Assembly: GCF_013385175.1 (NCBI RefSeq)
Contig: NZ_JABZEO010000008.1
Coordinates: 62,001-126,000, forward strand
DNA length: 64,000 nt
Source: Allochromatium humboldtianum
GTDB taxonomy: Bacteria; Pseudomonadota; Gammaproteobacteria; Chromatiales; Chromatiaceae
Direction of reading: 5' to 3'
Both the position numbers and the translations under genes were made by a program. The notes below the pieces were generated by a model. The model was not told the origin of the DNA, searched no databases, and saw only the letters and a list, made by a program, of their open reading frames with translations. Below are positions 1 through 9,292 of this stretch, piece after piece. Within the stretch, counting starts at the first letter, position 1; each line of letters opens with the position of its first letter.

Positions 1-1178
1 AAGTAGGCGAAATACAGCACGGTGAAGATCTGCGACAGCAGGGTGTAGAAATCGGACGCCGGCTGGATGCCCAACCAGGCCAAGGCCACGAAGGAGACGA
101 CGAAGATGCCGGTCGCCCACTTGAAGATCGGACCCTTGTAGCGCATCGACTTCACCGGGCTACGGTCGAGCCAGGGCAGCACGAACAGGATCAGGATGGC
201 CGCGAACATCACCACCACACCGGGGAACTGCGAGCCATACATGGGCGGCACGGCGCGCAGCATGGCGTAGAAGGGCGTGAAGTACCAGACCGGCGCGATG
301 TGCGCTGGGGTCTGCATGGGGTTGGCCGGCTGGAAGTTCGGCGCCTCCAGGAACAGTCCGCCCATGGTCGGATTGAAGAACATGACGTAGCTGAAGATCG
401 CCAGGAAGACGACCACGCCCATCAGATCCTTGACGGTGTAATAGGGATGGAAGGGAATGCCGTCGGCCGGGGCCTTGTCGCTCCAGCGGTTGCCCTTGGG
501 GCCTTCCTTGATCTCGATGCCGTCGGGGTTGTTGGAACCGACGTGATGCAGGGCGACGATGTGCAGGAACACCAGCCCGGCGAGCAGGAAGGGCAGCAGG
601 AAGTGGAAGGCGAAGAAGCGGTTGAGGGTCGCGTCCGAGATGACGAAGTCGCCGCGCACCCAGACCGAGAGATCCTCGCCGACGACCGGGACCGCCGCGA
701 AGAGGTTGACAATGACCTGCGCGCCCCAATAGGACATCTGCCCCCAGGGCAGCAGATAGCCGAAGAAGGCGGTGGCCATCATCACCAGATAGATGACGAC
801 GCCGATCATCCACAGCAGCTCGCGCGGCTTGCGGTACGAACCCCAGAGCAGCCCACGGAACATGTGCAGATAGATGACGATGAAGAACATCGAGGCGCCG
901 GTCGAATGCATGTAGCGGATCAACCAGCCCCAGTCGACATCGCGCATGATGTACTCGACCGAGGCGAAGGCCAGGGTGGCGTCCGGCTTGTAGCTCATGG
1001 CCAGCCACACGCCCGTGACGATCTGGATGACCAGGGTCAGGATGGCCAGCGAGCCGAAGAACGACCAGAAGTTCAGGTTCTTCGGGGCATAGTATTCGGA
1101 GAGATGGTTACGCCAAGTCTCCGACAGCGGGAATCGCTTGTCGATCCAACTGAGGTTTTCGGTCTTTTCAGCACTCAT
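1..1178 (-). CDS. petB: Cytochrome b of the bc1 complex (3' end outside window)
   Basis: Encodes the membrane-embedded cytochrome b subunit of ubiquinol:cytochrome c oxidoreductase, which carries both b hemes and the quinol oxidation and quinone reduction sites. About 392 residues are visible, starting MSAEKTENLSWIDKRFP. They show several hydrophobic helices, heme-region histidines in helices reading YMHSTGAS and FHFLLPFLLAG, and the quinol-oxidation loop motif PPMYG in variant form. The start ATG (1178-1176) shares one base with the TGA of petA upstream, so the two are co-transcribed and probably translationally coupled. The C-terminus and any cytochrome c1 gene lie beyond position 1. Family assignment is firm. 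Confidence 0.95.
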   Translation of the reverse strand, partial: MSAEKTENLSWIDKRFPLSETWRNHLSEYYAPKNLNFWSFFGSLAILTLVIQIVTGVWLAMSYKPDATLAFASVEYIMRDVDWGWLIRYMHSTGASMFFIVIYLHMFRGLLWGSYRKPRELLWMIGVVIYLVMMATAFFGYLLPWGQMSYWGAQVIVNLFAAVPVVGEDLSVWVRGDFVISDATLNRFFAFHFLLPFLLAGLVFLHIVALHHVGSNNPDGIEIKEGPKGNRWSDKAPADGIPFHPYYTVKDLMGVVVFLAIFSYVMFFNPTMGGLFLEAPNFQPANPMQTPAHIAPVWYFTPFYAMLRAVPPMYGSQFPGVVVMFAAILILFVLPWLDRSPVKSMRYKGPIFKWATGIFVVSFVALAWLGIQPASDFYTLLSQIFTVLYFAY

Positions 1179-1771
1179 CAGGCGCTCCCTCGATCCTCAC
1201 CAATGAGGATGGTGGTGTCGTTGAGATAAACGTGCTTCGGGATCACCAGATTGGTGGGCGCCGGGACGTTCTTGAACACGCGCGCCGCCAGGTCGAACCG
1301 CGAGCCGTGACAGGGACAGTGGAAGCCGCCCTTCCAGTCGGCGCCCAGGTCATCGGGTCCGAACTCGGGGCGATAGGTCGGCGAGCAACCCAGGTGGGTG
1401 CAGATACCGATCGCGACCAGATACTCGGGCTTGATCGAGCGGGTCGGGTTCTTGCAGTAGTCCGGTTGCTGGGGCACTTCGGATGTGGGATCCACCAGCT
1501 TGGGATCGTTGGTGGGCAGGGCCGCCAGCATCTCGGGGCTGCGATGCACCACCCACACCGGCTTGCCGCGCCACTTGACGCGCAGGAGCGCACCCGGCTC
1601 CAGCTTGCTGATGTCCGCCTCGACCGGCGCACCGGCCGCCCGAGCACGGGCACTCGGATTCATGGATGCGACGAACGGGACGAGCGCGTAGCCGGCACCC
1701 ACGGCACCGACCACGCCGGTCGCGGCAACGAGCACTCGTCGCCTCATTTTGTTCACGCCTTGCGCGCTCAT
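1178..1771 (-). CDS. petA: Ubiquinol-cytochrome c reductase Rieske iron-sulfur subunit
   Basis: A 197-residue Rieske [2Fe-2S] protein that takes one electron from ubiquinol and passes it to cytochrome c1. The cluster motifs are CTHLGC (Cys124, His126, Cys129) and CPCHG (Cys152, Cys154, His155). In this family the first Cys and His of each pair bind iron and the other cysteines form a disulfide. The N-terminus has an MRRR twin-arginine-like stretch followed by one hydrophobic anchor (about residues 14-35), as expected for Tat-inserted Rieske proteins. I chose the start MSAQGVNK because a GGGGGA ribosome-binding site lies just upstream. The frame stays open to 1951, but that extension has no family features. 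Confidence 0.95.
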   Translation of the reverse strand: MSAQGVNKMRRRVLVAATGVVGAVGAGYALVPFVASMNPSARARAAGAPVEADISKLEPGALLRVKWRGKPVWVVHRSPEMLAALPTNDPKLVDPTSEVPQQPDYCKNPTRSIKPEYLVAIGICTHLGCSPTYRPEFGPDDLGADWKGGFHCPCHGSRFDLAARVFKNVPAPTNLVIPKHVYLNDTTILIGEDRGSA

Positions 1772-1978
1772 AGGCCAATATCCCCCGGCTGATGCGAGCA
1801 CCGCCCACGGCCAACCCCAGGCGGGTACCTCACGCAGCTTGGATGAAACTTCAGGTGGAAAATTTTGAGAATAGGACGATCGATGCAAAATCGACCGCGC
1901 ATTCTCCGTGATTTCAGCGGGATTGGTCAAGGACGGAGCGAATACGACCATCCTCGCCGGCGCTGTGCCGGACGTCCG

Positions 1979-2743
1979 TCACGCTGGATTGTCGATCTCG
2001 ACGAAGCGATGCCATAGCCCGAACCGGTCGGCCAGATGCTCGCCAAGCGCCTGAATGCCATAGCGTTCCGTTGCATGATGGCCGGCGGCCAGATAGCAGA
2101 GATCCAGCTCGCGCGCCTGATGCGTGGTCTGTTCGGAGAGTTCTCCGCTCAGGAAGGCGTCGACGCCGAGACCGGCGGCCTGTTCGAGATAGCCCTGACC
2201 GCCGCCCGTGCACCAGGCCACGCGCTCGATGACGCCGTTTTCGCGTCCGACCCGCTGCGCCGGACGTGCCAGCCGTTGCGAGACATGGGCGGCGAAATCC
2301 TCGGGCGTCATCGGCTGGGCCAGGCAACCGACCCACACCAGACCATTGGCCAGCGCGGTCGGTTCCATGTCGATGAAATCGAGCCGGCGACCGAGTGTGG
2401 CATTGTTGCCGAGTTCGGGATGTGCATCGAGCGGTAGATGATAGGCGATCAGACTCGCCCCCGCCCTGAGCAATGTCCTTGCGCGCCGTCCCTTGATGCC
2501 GGTCAGGCAGGGGTTCTCGCTCTTCCAGAACCAGCCGTGGTGGACCAGGATGGCGTCGGCCTGCTCAGCGATGGCCGCTTCGATCAAGGCCGCGCTGGCC
2601 GTGACGCCGGAGACGAGGCGCTGGATCGGGCGCTCGCCCTCGACCTGCAAGCCGTTCGGCGCATAGTCGGCAAAGCGCGCGGCTTCGAGCAGGTCGTCGC
2701 AATAACGGATCAGATCACGGACGTCGATCATGGCAGTGGTCAT
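1979..2743 (-). CDS. Nif3-like dinuclear metal centre protein
   Basis: A 254-residue member of the NIF3/YbgI (DUF34) family, which forms toroidal hexamers with a dinuclear metal site. It is often annotated as a GTP cyclohydrolase I type 2 homologue, but its physiological role is not settled. The family hallmarks are visible: DYAPNGLQVEG near the N-terminus, LVHHGWFW, HLPLDAHPELGNN, and a C-terminal FLSGELSEQTTHQARE with AAGHHATERYG, which supply the metal-binding His/Asp/Glu residues. It lies 207 bp upstream of petA on the same strand. The gap suggests petA has its own promoter, though read-through is possible. The family call is firm; the function is not inferred further. Confidence 0.9.
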   Translation of the reverse strand: MTTAMIDVRDLIRYCDDLLEAARFADYAPNGLQVEGERPIQRLVSGVTASAALIEAAIAEQADAILVHHGWFWKSENPCLTGIKGRRARTLLRAGASLIAYHLPLDAHPELGNNATLGRRLDFIDMEPTALANGLVWVGCLAQPMTPEDFAAHVSQRLARPAQRVGRENGVIERVAWCTGGGQGYLEQAAGLGVDAFLSGELSEQTTHQARELDLCYLAAGHHATERYGIQALGEHLADRFGLWHRFVEIDNPA

Positions 2744-2795
2744 CAGGTCGGTGCGTTCGGCGTCACTGGCAGACTGGATGCGCTTGATTCTACCG

Positions 2796-2822
2796 AAAAA
2801 AAAGCCCGGCGGGCGCCGGGCT
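2796..2822 (-). terminator. Rho-independent terminator after phaB
   Basis: AGCCCGGC (2803-2810) pairs perfectly with GCCGGGCT (2815-2822) across a 4-nt loop. Read on the minus strand, the stem is followed directly by eight T residues (A run at 2796-2803 on the plus strand). This is a textbook intrinsic terminator about 100 bp beyond the phaB stop, and it ends the phaPB unit before the Nif3-like gene. Confidence 0.9.
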
Positions 2823-2918
2823 ATAAACGTCTCATGATGAGAGAGACGAGGAGGACTCGGTGAGATCCTGAGCGGTCGGGCTTTGTAATCTGATGGTCGC
2901 GCCCGACCGGATCTGAAA

Positions 2919-3659
2919 TCAGTGCATGAACAGACCGCCGTTGACCGGCAGATTGGCGCCCGTCATATAGGCGCTCTCGTCGCTAGCCAGGAAGGCGATG
3001 GCAGCGGCGATCTCGTCGGGCTGGGCCATGCGACGCATGGGGATGCCGCTGATGATGCCGTTACGGATTCCATCGTCCATCGCCAGGGTCATGGCGGTCT
3101 CGACATAGCCGGGCGAGATGGTGTTGACGGTCACGCCCTTGGAGGCGCCTTCCTGAGCCAGGGCCATGGTGAAGCCGTGCATACCGGCCTTGGCCGCCGA
3201 ATAGTTGGCCTGACCGAACTGGCCGCGCTGACCGTTGACCGACGAGATGTTGATGATACGTCCGAAGCCGCGCTCCAGCATCCCGTCCCACACCTGACGG
3301 GTGACGTTGAAGACGCTGTTGAGGTTGACGTTGATCACGGCCTCCCAGTGCGCCAGCTCCATCTTCTTGAAGGTCTTGTCGCGGGTGATGCCGGCGCAGT
3401 TGACCAGGATATCGACCGGGCCGAACTGCTCGGTGATCTCACGGACCATGCGCGCGCTGTCGTCGAACGAAGACACGTCGGCGGTGATGACGGCAATGTC
3501 GAACCCCTCGGCCGCGCGGGCCTGCTTCCACTCCTCGGCGGCGGCCGCCTCGGACGGGTGGCAGTTCGCCACGACGGTGCAGCCATCCTTTGCCAGGCGG
3601 GTGCAGATCGAGGTGCCGATGCCGCCGATGCCGCCGGTGACGAGTGCGATACGAGCCAT
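2919..3659 (-). CDS. phaB: Acetoacetyl-CoA reductase
   Basis: A 246-residue short-chain dehydrogenase that reduces acetoacetyl-CoA to (R)-3-hydroxybutyryl-CoA, the monomer precursor for PHB. The nucleotide-binding TGGIGGIG motif is at residues 8-15, NCAG at 87-90, and the catalytic Ser140-Tyr153-Lys157 triad falls in NISS and YSAAK. The PGY motif and a C-terminal NLPVNGGLFMH fit PhaB. The start MARIALVTGG follows a strong GGAGGA ribosome-binding site; the open frame continues to 3716, but that extension is not expected in the family. It lies downstream of phaP, separated by tandem hairpins, and ends at an intrinsic terminator. Confidence 0.95.
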   Translation of the reverse strand: MARIALVTGGIGGIGTSICTRLAKDGCTVVANCHPSEAAAAEEWKQARAAEGFDIAVITADVSSFDDSARMVREITEQFGPVDILVNCAGITRDKTFKKMELAHWEAVINVNLNSVFNVTRQVWDGMLERGFGRIINISSVNGQRGQFGQANYSAAKAGMHGFTMALAQEGASKGVTVNTISPGYVETAMTLAMDDGIRNGIISGIPMRRMAQPDEIAAAIAFLASDESAYMTGANLPVNGGLFMH

Positions 3660-3767
3660 GGGGTTCCTCCAGGAGTCTTTGGAATTATTGAAACGTTGGA
3701 CAGAAACGAACTTCAAACTTCAAGGACACTGTACTACCAAGGGGCGGGGCAGGTGAAGCTTTGGAAT

Positions 3768-3830
3768 CCATTGGGCGTGCTCCCGGCCGGAACCGGAAGC
3801 ACGCCCAATGGCGATCCATCCGTGGATCGC
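3768..3830. repeat. Two tandem stem-loops between phaP and phaB
   Basis: A 14-bp perfect stem (3768-3781 with 3798-3811) encloses a 16-nt loop that itself contains CCGG repeats. It is followed immediately by an 8-bp perfect stem GCGATCCA/TGGATCGC (3811-3818 with 3823-3830). There is no T-run on either side. I read them as an attenuator or RNA-stabilising element that lets the phasin message accumulate above phaB. A partial terminator of phaP is the alternative. Confidence 0.6.
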
Positions 3831-3850
3831 CGCCGCTGGCGTCGCGTGTC

Positions 3851-4213
3851 TTAGACGGCGACGCTCTTGCGCAGGTCTTCGCTGACGTCGTTCAGGCTCT
3901 TCTCGAACCACACGCGGTATTCGTCGCGGGCATCGCCGAAGAACTGCATGGTGGCCTTGCTCTCGGCCATGACGCGCTCGCTCAGTTCCTTGGTGGCGTC
4001 GACCTGCCCCTTGAAGAGGTCGTTGTAGCCCTTGGACTCGGTGGCCAGCTTCATCAGGCGCATGCTGTGATCCATGTACAGGTTCACGGCGTCCATCTGA
4101 CGGGCGGCCAGCTTCTCGAACAGACGCACGTTCAGCTCACCGAAGCTGGTCATGCGCTCGACGTTCTTGTTGGTCCACTCGTTGACGGTCTTGAGGCTGT
4201 CGGTGGTGTTCAT
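3851..4213 (-). CDS. phaP: Phasin, PHA granule-associated protein
   Basis: A 120-residue amphipathic, helix-rich protein (MNTTDSLKTVNEW start) of the phasin family. Phasins coat the surface of PHA granules and control their number and size. There is no signal peptide or transmembrane segment. Charged and hydrophobic residues alternate through nearly the whole length, as expected for a granule-surface helical protein. The start ATG follows GGAGATC. A long palindrome of TTGCA-type repeats lies 18 bp upstream (4231-4262), probably the operator through which PhaR controls it. It is first in the phaP-phaB direction, with stem-loops after its stop. Confidence 0.92.
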   Translation of the reverse strand: MNTTDSLKTVNEWTNKNVERMTSFGELNVRLFEKLAARQMDAVNLYMDHSMRLMKLATESKGYNDLFKGQVDATKELSERVMAESKATMQFFGDARDEYRVWFEKSLNDVSEDLRKSVAV

Positions 4214-4230
4214 GGCTTGATCTCCGAAGG

Positions 4231-4262
4231 TTTGTGCAGTGCAGCAATGTTGCATTGCACAA
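4231..4262. promoter_or_regulatory. Probable PhaR operator upstream of phaP
   Basis: TTGTGCAGTGCA (4232-4243) and TGCATTGCACAA (4251-4262) form an imperfect palindrome, 11 of 12 positions matching. The core GTTGCATTGCACAA recurs with one change in the phaA/phaE intergenic region (6275-6292). PhaR proteins are known to bind TGC/GCA-rich palindromes at phasin promoters. Assigning this site to the PhaR encoded next door is inference. Confidence 0.7.
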
Positions 4263-4395
4263 TAAAGCCGCGACCGATGGCCGTCAAGCGCAATTTTCGC
4301 AATCCTCAGTATTGCCAACGGCGTCGCCGCGCCATGAGGTTCCTCGCCTTGTCTTGACGCGCACCGAATCGAACACTCTCCGACCTGAACCTGCC

Positions 4396-4860
4396 TCATG
4401 GCGGACCCTTCTTGCGCGGCGCGACCGGAAAGCCGGCCGCGCGCATGAGTTCGTCCTGAAGATCGGCCCAGATCTCGACGTTCTTATGCGTCAGGCGTGT
4501 CACCGTCTCGAATGGATTGTCGGTGAGCGCCTTGGCCACTTCCTGCTGCTGCTTGGCGAACAGGTCGAGTGAGGATTCCAGATAGCGGGCGAAGGTGCCC
4601 TGAAGGGTGCCGCCGTAGAAGCGGATGACCTGCGCCAGCATGTTGGCGCTGAACAGCGGCTGACCGCCTGTCTCCTCCTCCAGCATGATCTGGAGCAGGA
4701 TGGCGCGTGTGATGTCGCTGTCATTGGCACTGTCGAGGACGCGGAAAGGCTGCCCGCTCATCACCAGATCGCGCACATCGGCGAGGGTGATGTAGCGGCT
4801 GACCTCGGTGTCGTAGAGGCGGCGGTTCGGATACTTCTTGATGATGCGCTCGCTGTTCAT
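4396..4860 (-). CDS. phaR: PHA synthesis repressor PhaR
   Basis: A 154-residue transcriptional regulator of PHA granule genes. The N-terminal DNA-binding region has the family signature IIKKYPNRRLYDTE (about residues 6-19), followed by the accumulation-regulator domain with YITLADVRDLV and TRAILLQIMLEEE. Known PhaR proteins repress phasin genes and are titrated off DNA by nascent PHA granules. The start was set at MNSERIIKKYP; a GTG three codons upstream is possible. It sits between phaP and phaA on the same strand, and an intrinsic-terminator-like hairpin separates it from phaA. Confidence 0.93.
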   Translation of the reverse strand: MNSERIIKKYPNRRLYDTEVSRYITLADVRDLVMSGQPFRVLDSANDSDITRAILLQIMLEEETGGQPLFSANMLAQVIRFYGGTLQGTFARYLESSLDLFAKQQQEVAKALTDNPFETVTRLTHKNVEIWADLQDELMRAAGFPVAPRKKGPP

Positions 4861-4891
4861 GGGCACCTGGACGGGTTCGGCTGGTCGTTCG

Positions 4892-4948
4892 AAAAATCTA
4901 CCCCAATCGCACGAACGCCCCGCCGATCCGGGACCGGCAGGGCGTTCG
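4892..4948 (-). terminator. Probable terminator after phaA
   Basis: CGAACGCCC (4912-4920) pairs perfectly with GGGCGTTCG (4940-4948), and the loop contains a further GCCG/CGGC pairing. On the minus strand a T5 run (4892-4896) follows about 15 nt after the stem. It lies between the phaA stop (5009) and the phaR start (4860). Confidence 0.65.
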
Positions 4949-5008
4949 ATGTATGGAGCGAGGCGGGAGGCTCGATCCGCCGGCGGTTCATGACCGGCGG
5001 ACGACGGC

Positions 5009-6193
<1,185 letters not shown>

Positions 6194-6274
6194 GGCGTGG
6201 ATGTCCTCTGGATTCTGTTTGGAAATGGACGAGCGTCCCCGATATGGGGTCGCGGCGAGCAGATTCTACGCATC

Positions 6275-6292
6275 TTTGTTGCAGTGCACAAA
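6275..6292. promoter_or_regulatory. Probable PhaR operator between phaA and phaE
   Basis: TTTGTTGCAGTGCACAAA is an imperfect palindrome with the core GTTGCAGTGCACAA, which differs from the phaP-promoter core at a single base. It lies in the divergent phaA/phaE promoter region, about 80 bp from phaA and 50 bp from phaE. The shared sequence suggests one regulator (PhaR) acting on both promoter regions. Confidence 0.65.
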
Positions 6293-6343
6293 TCCGCATG
6301 ATACCGTTCGCCCAACACCACGCGCCACGAGGAGGGTACGTCC

Positions 6344-7417
6344 ATGAGCAATACCAATTTCTTCAACGACGACTGGCTCGAACTGCAACGCAAGTACTGG
6401 GACAGCTGGACCGACATGAGCCGCAAGGCCATGGGTCTGGACACCGAGACCAAGACGACCACGCCCTGGGAAGCGGCGATGGATCAATGGTGGAAGGCGA
6501 TGTCGCCCGCCGCGCCGGATCTGTCGCGCACCTTCATGGACAAGATGATGGAGCAGGGCAAGAACTTCTTCCGCCTCGCCGACACCTTCGCCAAGCGCGC
6601 CGACGAAGGCAGCGCGGCCAATGGTCTGGAACTCTGGACCAAGACGCTCGAAGACATGCAGAAGCGCTTCAGCGGTTCGCTCGACGACAACGGCAACACC
6701 ATGCAGCGTCTGATGTCGTTCTGGGAACTGCCGCTCGACAACTGGCAGCGCATGATGTCCTCGCTGTCGCCGATGCCGGGCGACATGCTGCGCAACATGC
6801 CCCATGATCAGTTCAAGGACAGCCTGGATCGCGCGCTCTCCGCGCCCGGTCTCGGCTACACCCGCGAGGAACAGAGCCAGTACCAAGAGCTGATGCGCAG
6901 TGCCATGGAATACCAGGCCGCGCTCCAGGAATACACCAACGTCTACACCCAGCTCGGCGCAAAGTCGGTCGAGCGCATGGGCGCCTACATCCAGGGCGTC
7001 ATCGACAGCGGCAAGACCATCGACTCGGCGCGCGCGCTCTATGACAACTGGGTCGCCTGCTGCGAAGGGGCCTATGCCGACGAGGTCGCCACTCCAGAGT
7101 ACGCCCGTATCCACGGACGCCTGGTCAACGCCCAGATGGCGCTCAAGAAGCGCATGTCGATCCTGGTCGACGAGAACCTGGGCGCGATGAACATGCCGAC
7201 CCGCAGCGAACTGCGCACCCTCCAGGATCGCCTCCAGGAGACACGTCGCGAGAACAAGGCCCTGCGCCACAGCCTGCACAGTCTGGAACGTCGTGTCGCG
7301 GCCCTGGCCGGCGAGGAACCGGCGAGCAAGCCCGCCACCGCGCTCAGGTCGCCCGCCCCGGCCGCCGCCAAGGCCCCGACGCGTCGTCGCACCACCAAGA
7401 CCAATCCGGCCGATTGA
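6344..7417 (+). CDS. phaE: Class III PHA synthase subunit PhaE
   Basis: A 357-residue non-catalytic subunit that complexes with PhaC to form the class III polyhydroxyalkanoate synthase. The N-terminus MSNTNFFNDDWLELQRKYWD is typical. A long helical body follows, with a coiled-coil-like segment (TLQDRLQETRRENKALRHSL) near residue 290. The tail is rich in Ala, Pro, Lys and Arg (PAAAKAPTRRRTTKT), perhaps for polymer or nucleoid contact. A GAGGAGG ribosome-binding site sits just upstream of the start. phaC follows after 57 bp in the same direction, so the two are presumably co-expressed. Confidence 0.95.
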   Translation: MSNTNFFNDDWLELQRKYWDSWTDMSRKAMGLDTETKTTTPWEAAMDQWWKAMSPAAPDLSRTFMDKMMEQGKNFFRLADTFAKRADEGSAANGLELWTKTLEDMQKRFSGSLDDNGNTMQRLMSFWELPLDNWQRMMSSLSPMPGDMLRNMPHDQFKDSLDRALSAPGLGYTREEQSQYQELMRSAMEYQAALQEYTNVYTQLGAKSVERMGAYIQGVIDSGKTIDSARALYDNWVACCEGAYADEVATPEYARIHGRLVNAQMALKKRMSILVDENLGAMNMPTRSELRTLQDRLQETRRENKALRHSLHSLERRVAALAGEEPASKPATALRSPAPAAAKAPTRRRTTKTNPAD

Positions 7418-7474
7418 TCTTCGAGCAGTCGATCGAACAGCAGGCTCAACAGACAGAATCAGAGGACAGAGATC

Positions 7475-8542
7475 ATGTTCCCCATCGATATCCGGCCGGA
7501 CAAACTCACCCAGGAGATGCTCGACTACAGCCGCAAGCTGGGTCAGGGCATGGAGAATCTGCTCAACGCCGAGGCCATCGACACCGGCGTCAGCCCCAAG
7601 CAGGCCGTCTACAGCGAGGACAAGCTTGTCCTCTATCGCTATGACCGGCCCGAGGGCGCGCCCAAGGCTCAACCCGTGCCGCTGCTGATCGTCTATGCCC
7701 TGGTCAACCGGCCCTACATGACCGACATCCAGGAAGACCGCTCCACCATCAAGGGACTGCTGGCCACCGGCCAGGACGTCTATCTGATCGACTGGGGCTA
7801 CCCGGATCAGGCCGACCGCGCCATCACGCTCGACGACTACATCAACGGCTATATCGATCGTTGCGTCGATCATCTGTGCGAGACCCACGGCGTCGACAGC
7901 GTCAACCTGCTCGGCATCTGTCAGGGCGGCGCCTTCAGCCTCATGTACAGCGCGTTGCACCCGGAGAAGGTGCGCAACCTCGTGACCATGGTCACGCCGG
8001 TCGACTTCAAGACCCCGGACAACCTGCTCTCGGCCTGGGTGCAGAACGTCGACATCGACCTGGCGGTCGACACCATGGGCAATATCCCCGGCGAGCTGCT
8101 GAACTGGACCTTCCTGTCGCTCAAGCCCTTCAGCCTGACGGGTCAGAAGTACGTCAACATGGTCGATCTGCTCGACGATCCGGACAAGGTCAAGAACTTC
8201 CTGCGTATGGAGAAGTGGATCTTCGACAGCCCGGATCAGGCCGGCGAGACCTTCCGTCAGTTCATCAAGGACTTCTACCAGAACAACGGCTTCCTCAACG
8301 GCGGCGTGGTGCTGGGCGGACAGGAAGTGAACCTGAAAGACATCACCTGCCCGGTGCTCAACATCTTCGCGCTCCAGGACCATCTGGTTCCGCCGGATGC
8401 CTCCAAGGCGCTCAAGGGTCTGACCAGCAGCAAGGATTACACTGAGCTGGCCTTCCCCGGCGGTCACATCGGCATCTATGTCAGCGGCAAGGCGCAGAAA
8501 GAGGTCACGCCGGCCATCGGCAAGTGGCTGAACGAGCGTTGA
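7475..8542 (+). CDS. phaC: Class III PHA synthase catalytic subunit PhaC
   Basis: A 355-residue alpha/beta-hydrolase-fold enzyme that polymerises (R)-3-hydroxybutyryl-CoA into PHB. The lipase-like box GICQGG places the catalytic Cys at residue 149. The conserved Asp is in LQDHLVPPDA and the His in FPGGHIGIY, matching the Cys149/Asp302/His331 triad established for the A. vinosum enzyme. The start follows an AGAGGACAGAGATC leader. It is the second gene of phaEC. A 9-bp GC-rich hairpin lies 18 bp after the stop. Confidence 0.97.
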   Translation: MFPIDIRPDKLTQEMLDYSRKLGQGMENLLNAEAIDTGVSPKQAVYSEDKLVLYRYDRPEGAPKAQPVPLLIVYALVNRPYMTDIQEDRSTIKGLLATGQDVYLIDWGYPDQADRAITLDDYINGYIDRCVDHLCETHGVDSVNLLGICQGGAFSLMYSALHPEKVRNLVTMVTPVDFKTPDNLLSAWVQNVDIDLAVDTMGNIPGELLNWTFLSLKPFSLTGQKYVNMVDLLDDPDKVKNFLRMEKWIFDSPDQAGETFRQFIKDFYQNNGFLNGGVVLGGQEVNLKDITCPVLNIFALQDHLVPPDASKALKGLTSSKDYTELAFPGGHIGIYVSGKAQKEVTPAIGKWLNER

Positions 8543-8559
8543 ACGGCTAACCCGCTATC

Positions 8560-8584
8560 AGCCGCCGGGGTGATTCCGGCGGCT
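8560..8584 (+). terminator. Stem-loop after phaC
   Basis: AGCCGCCGG (8560-8568) pairs perfectly with CCGGCGGCT (8576-8584) across a 7-nt loop, just after phaC and before the convergent gene ending at 8663. No T-run follows, so it may be a weak terminator or a 3'-end-protecting hairpin. Confidence 0.55.
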
Positions 8585-8662
8585 CAGCATGAAGCCTGGA
8601 ACTCGCTTTTCCATGGAGTCCCTGGATTCTCGACCCCGAGGCAGGACTCAACCAGACAGGAT

Positions 8663-9292
8663 TCAATCCTGGATGTAGAAATGCCGCCAGCCGATCCCAC
8701 TGACCCGGATCAACTGCTCGAAGAATGCCGGCGTCGGCACGGCCTCACCGGGAAAGACCTCCTCGACACACACGAATACACGCCCGAATCCGCCTTGCTG
8801 TTTCCAGTCCCAGAGCCAGGGCGGGCGCGTCTCGGCACAGGACGGACACCGCACGCCGGCATGTGGATGCGTGGCCCAGTGATCCACCAGTTCACGCCAG
8901 CCCGACAGGGGCGCGCGACATCCGACACAGCGAGGTGAACGTGTGTTGCGGCCGACCATCAGTCTCGGGTAAGGACTGACCGGCGGGACACGAATGTGCG
9001 AAAAACGTCCAGCGTTCCGATTGTCGCGAATCTGGACGGCGCACCCGGCAAAGGTCAGCAGGCTCAGAAAGCCCGGACCAATGGCGAAGGCACGCTCGCC
9101 CCGCACCGACAATGGCTCGCCCAGGAATCCGGACTGACGCAATCCCTCGATCAGCAGATCGACGTCCGGGACGCGATGGGGATCGGCGGGTGTCAGGATC
9201 AGGCGCCCCGTATGGAGACGGGCGTCCTGTCCATGGGTGTCGAGATCTCCAGGCATCGGGGAGTCGTTCACATACAGAGGATCGGGTTTCAT
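8663..9292 (-). CDS. Zinc-ribbon protein of unknown function
   Basis: A 209-residue protein that I do not recognise as a named family. Two CxxC knuckles, CVGC and CPSC, about 35 residues apart, suggest a structural zinc ribbon in the C-terminal half; Trp-rich sequence (PPWLWDWKQQGGFG) follows. There is no signal peptide. Its ATG overlaps the stop of the receiver-GGDEF-EAL gene by 4 bp (ATGA), so it should be translated with it and may be a dedicated partner. The open frame runs upstream to 9829, but that extension lies inside the upstream gene and is not coding. Function unassigned. Confidence 0.7.
   Translation of the reverse strand: MKPDPLYVNDSPMPGDLDTHGQDARLHTGRLILTPADPHRVPDVDLLIEGLRQSGFLGEPLSVRGERAFAIGPGFLSLLTFAGCAVQIRDNRNAGRFSHIRVPPVSPYPRLMVGRNTRSPRCVGCRAPLSGWRELVDHWATHPHAGVRCPSCAETRPPWLWDWKQQGGFGRVFVCVEEVFPGEAVPTPAFFEQLIRVSGIGWRHFYIQD

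Noticed and set aside
6266-8467. 733-codon open frame on the minus strand across phaE and phaC
   Set aside because: It is antisense to two clearly conserved genes. High-GC codon use leaves such shadow frames open, and the translation (Val/Asp/Arg/His-rich, no motifs) is not protein-like.
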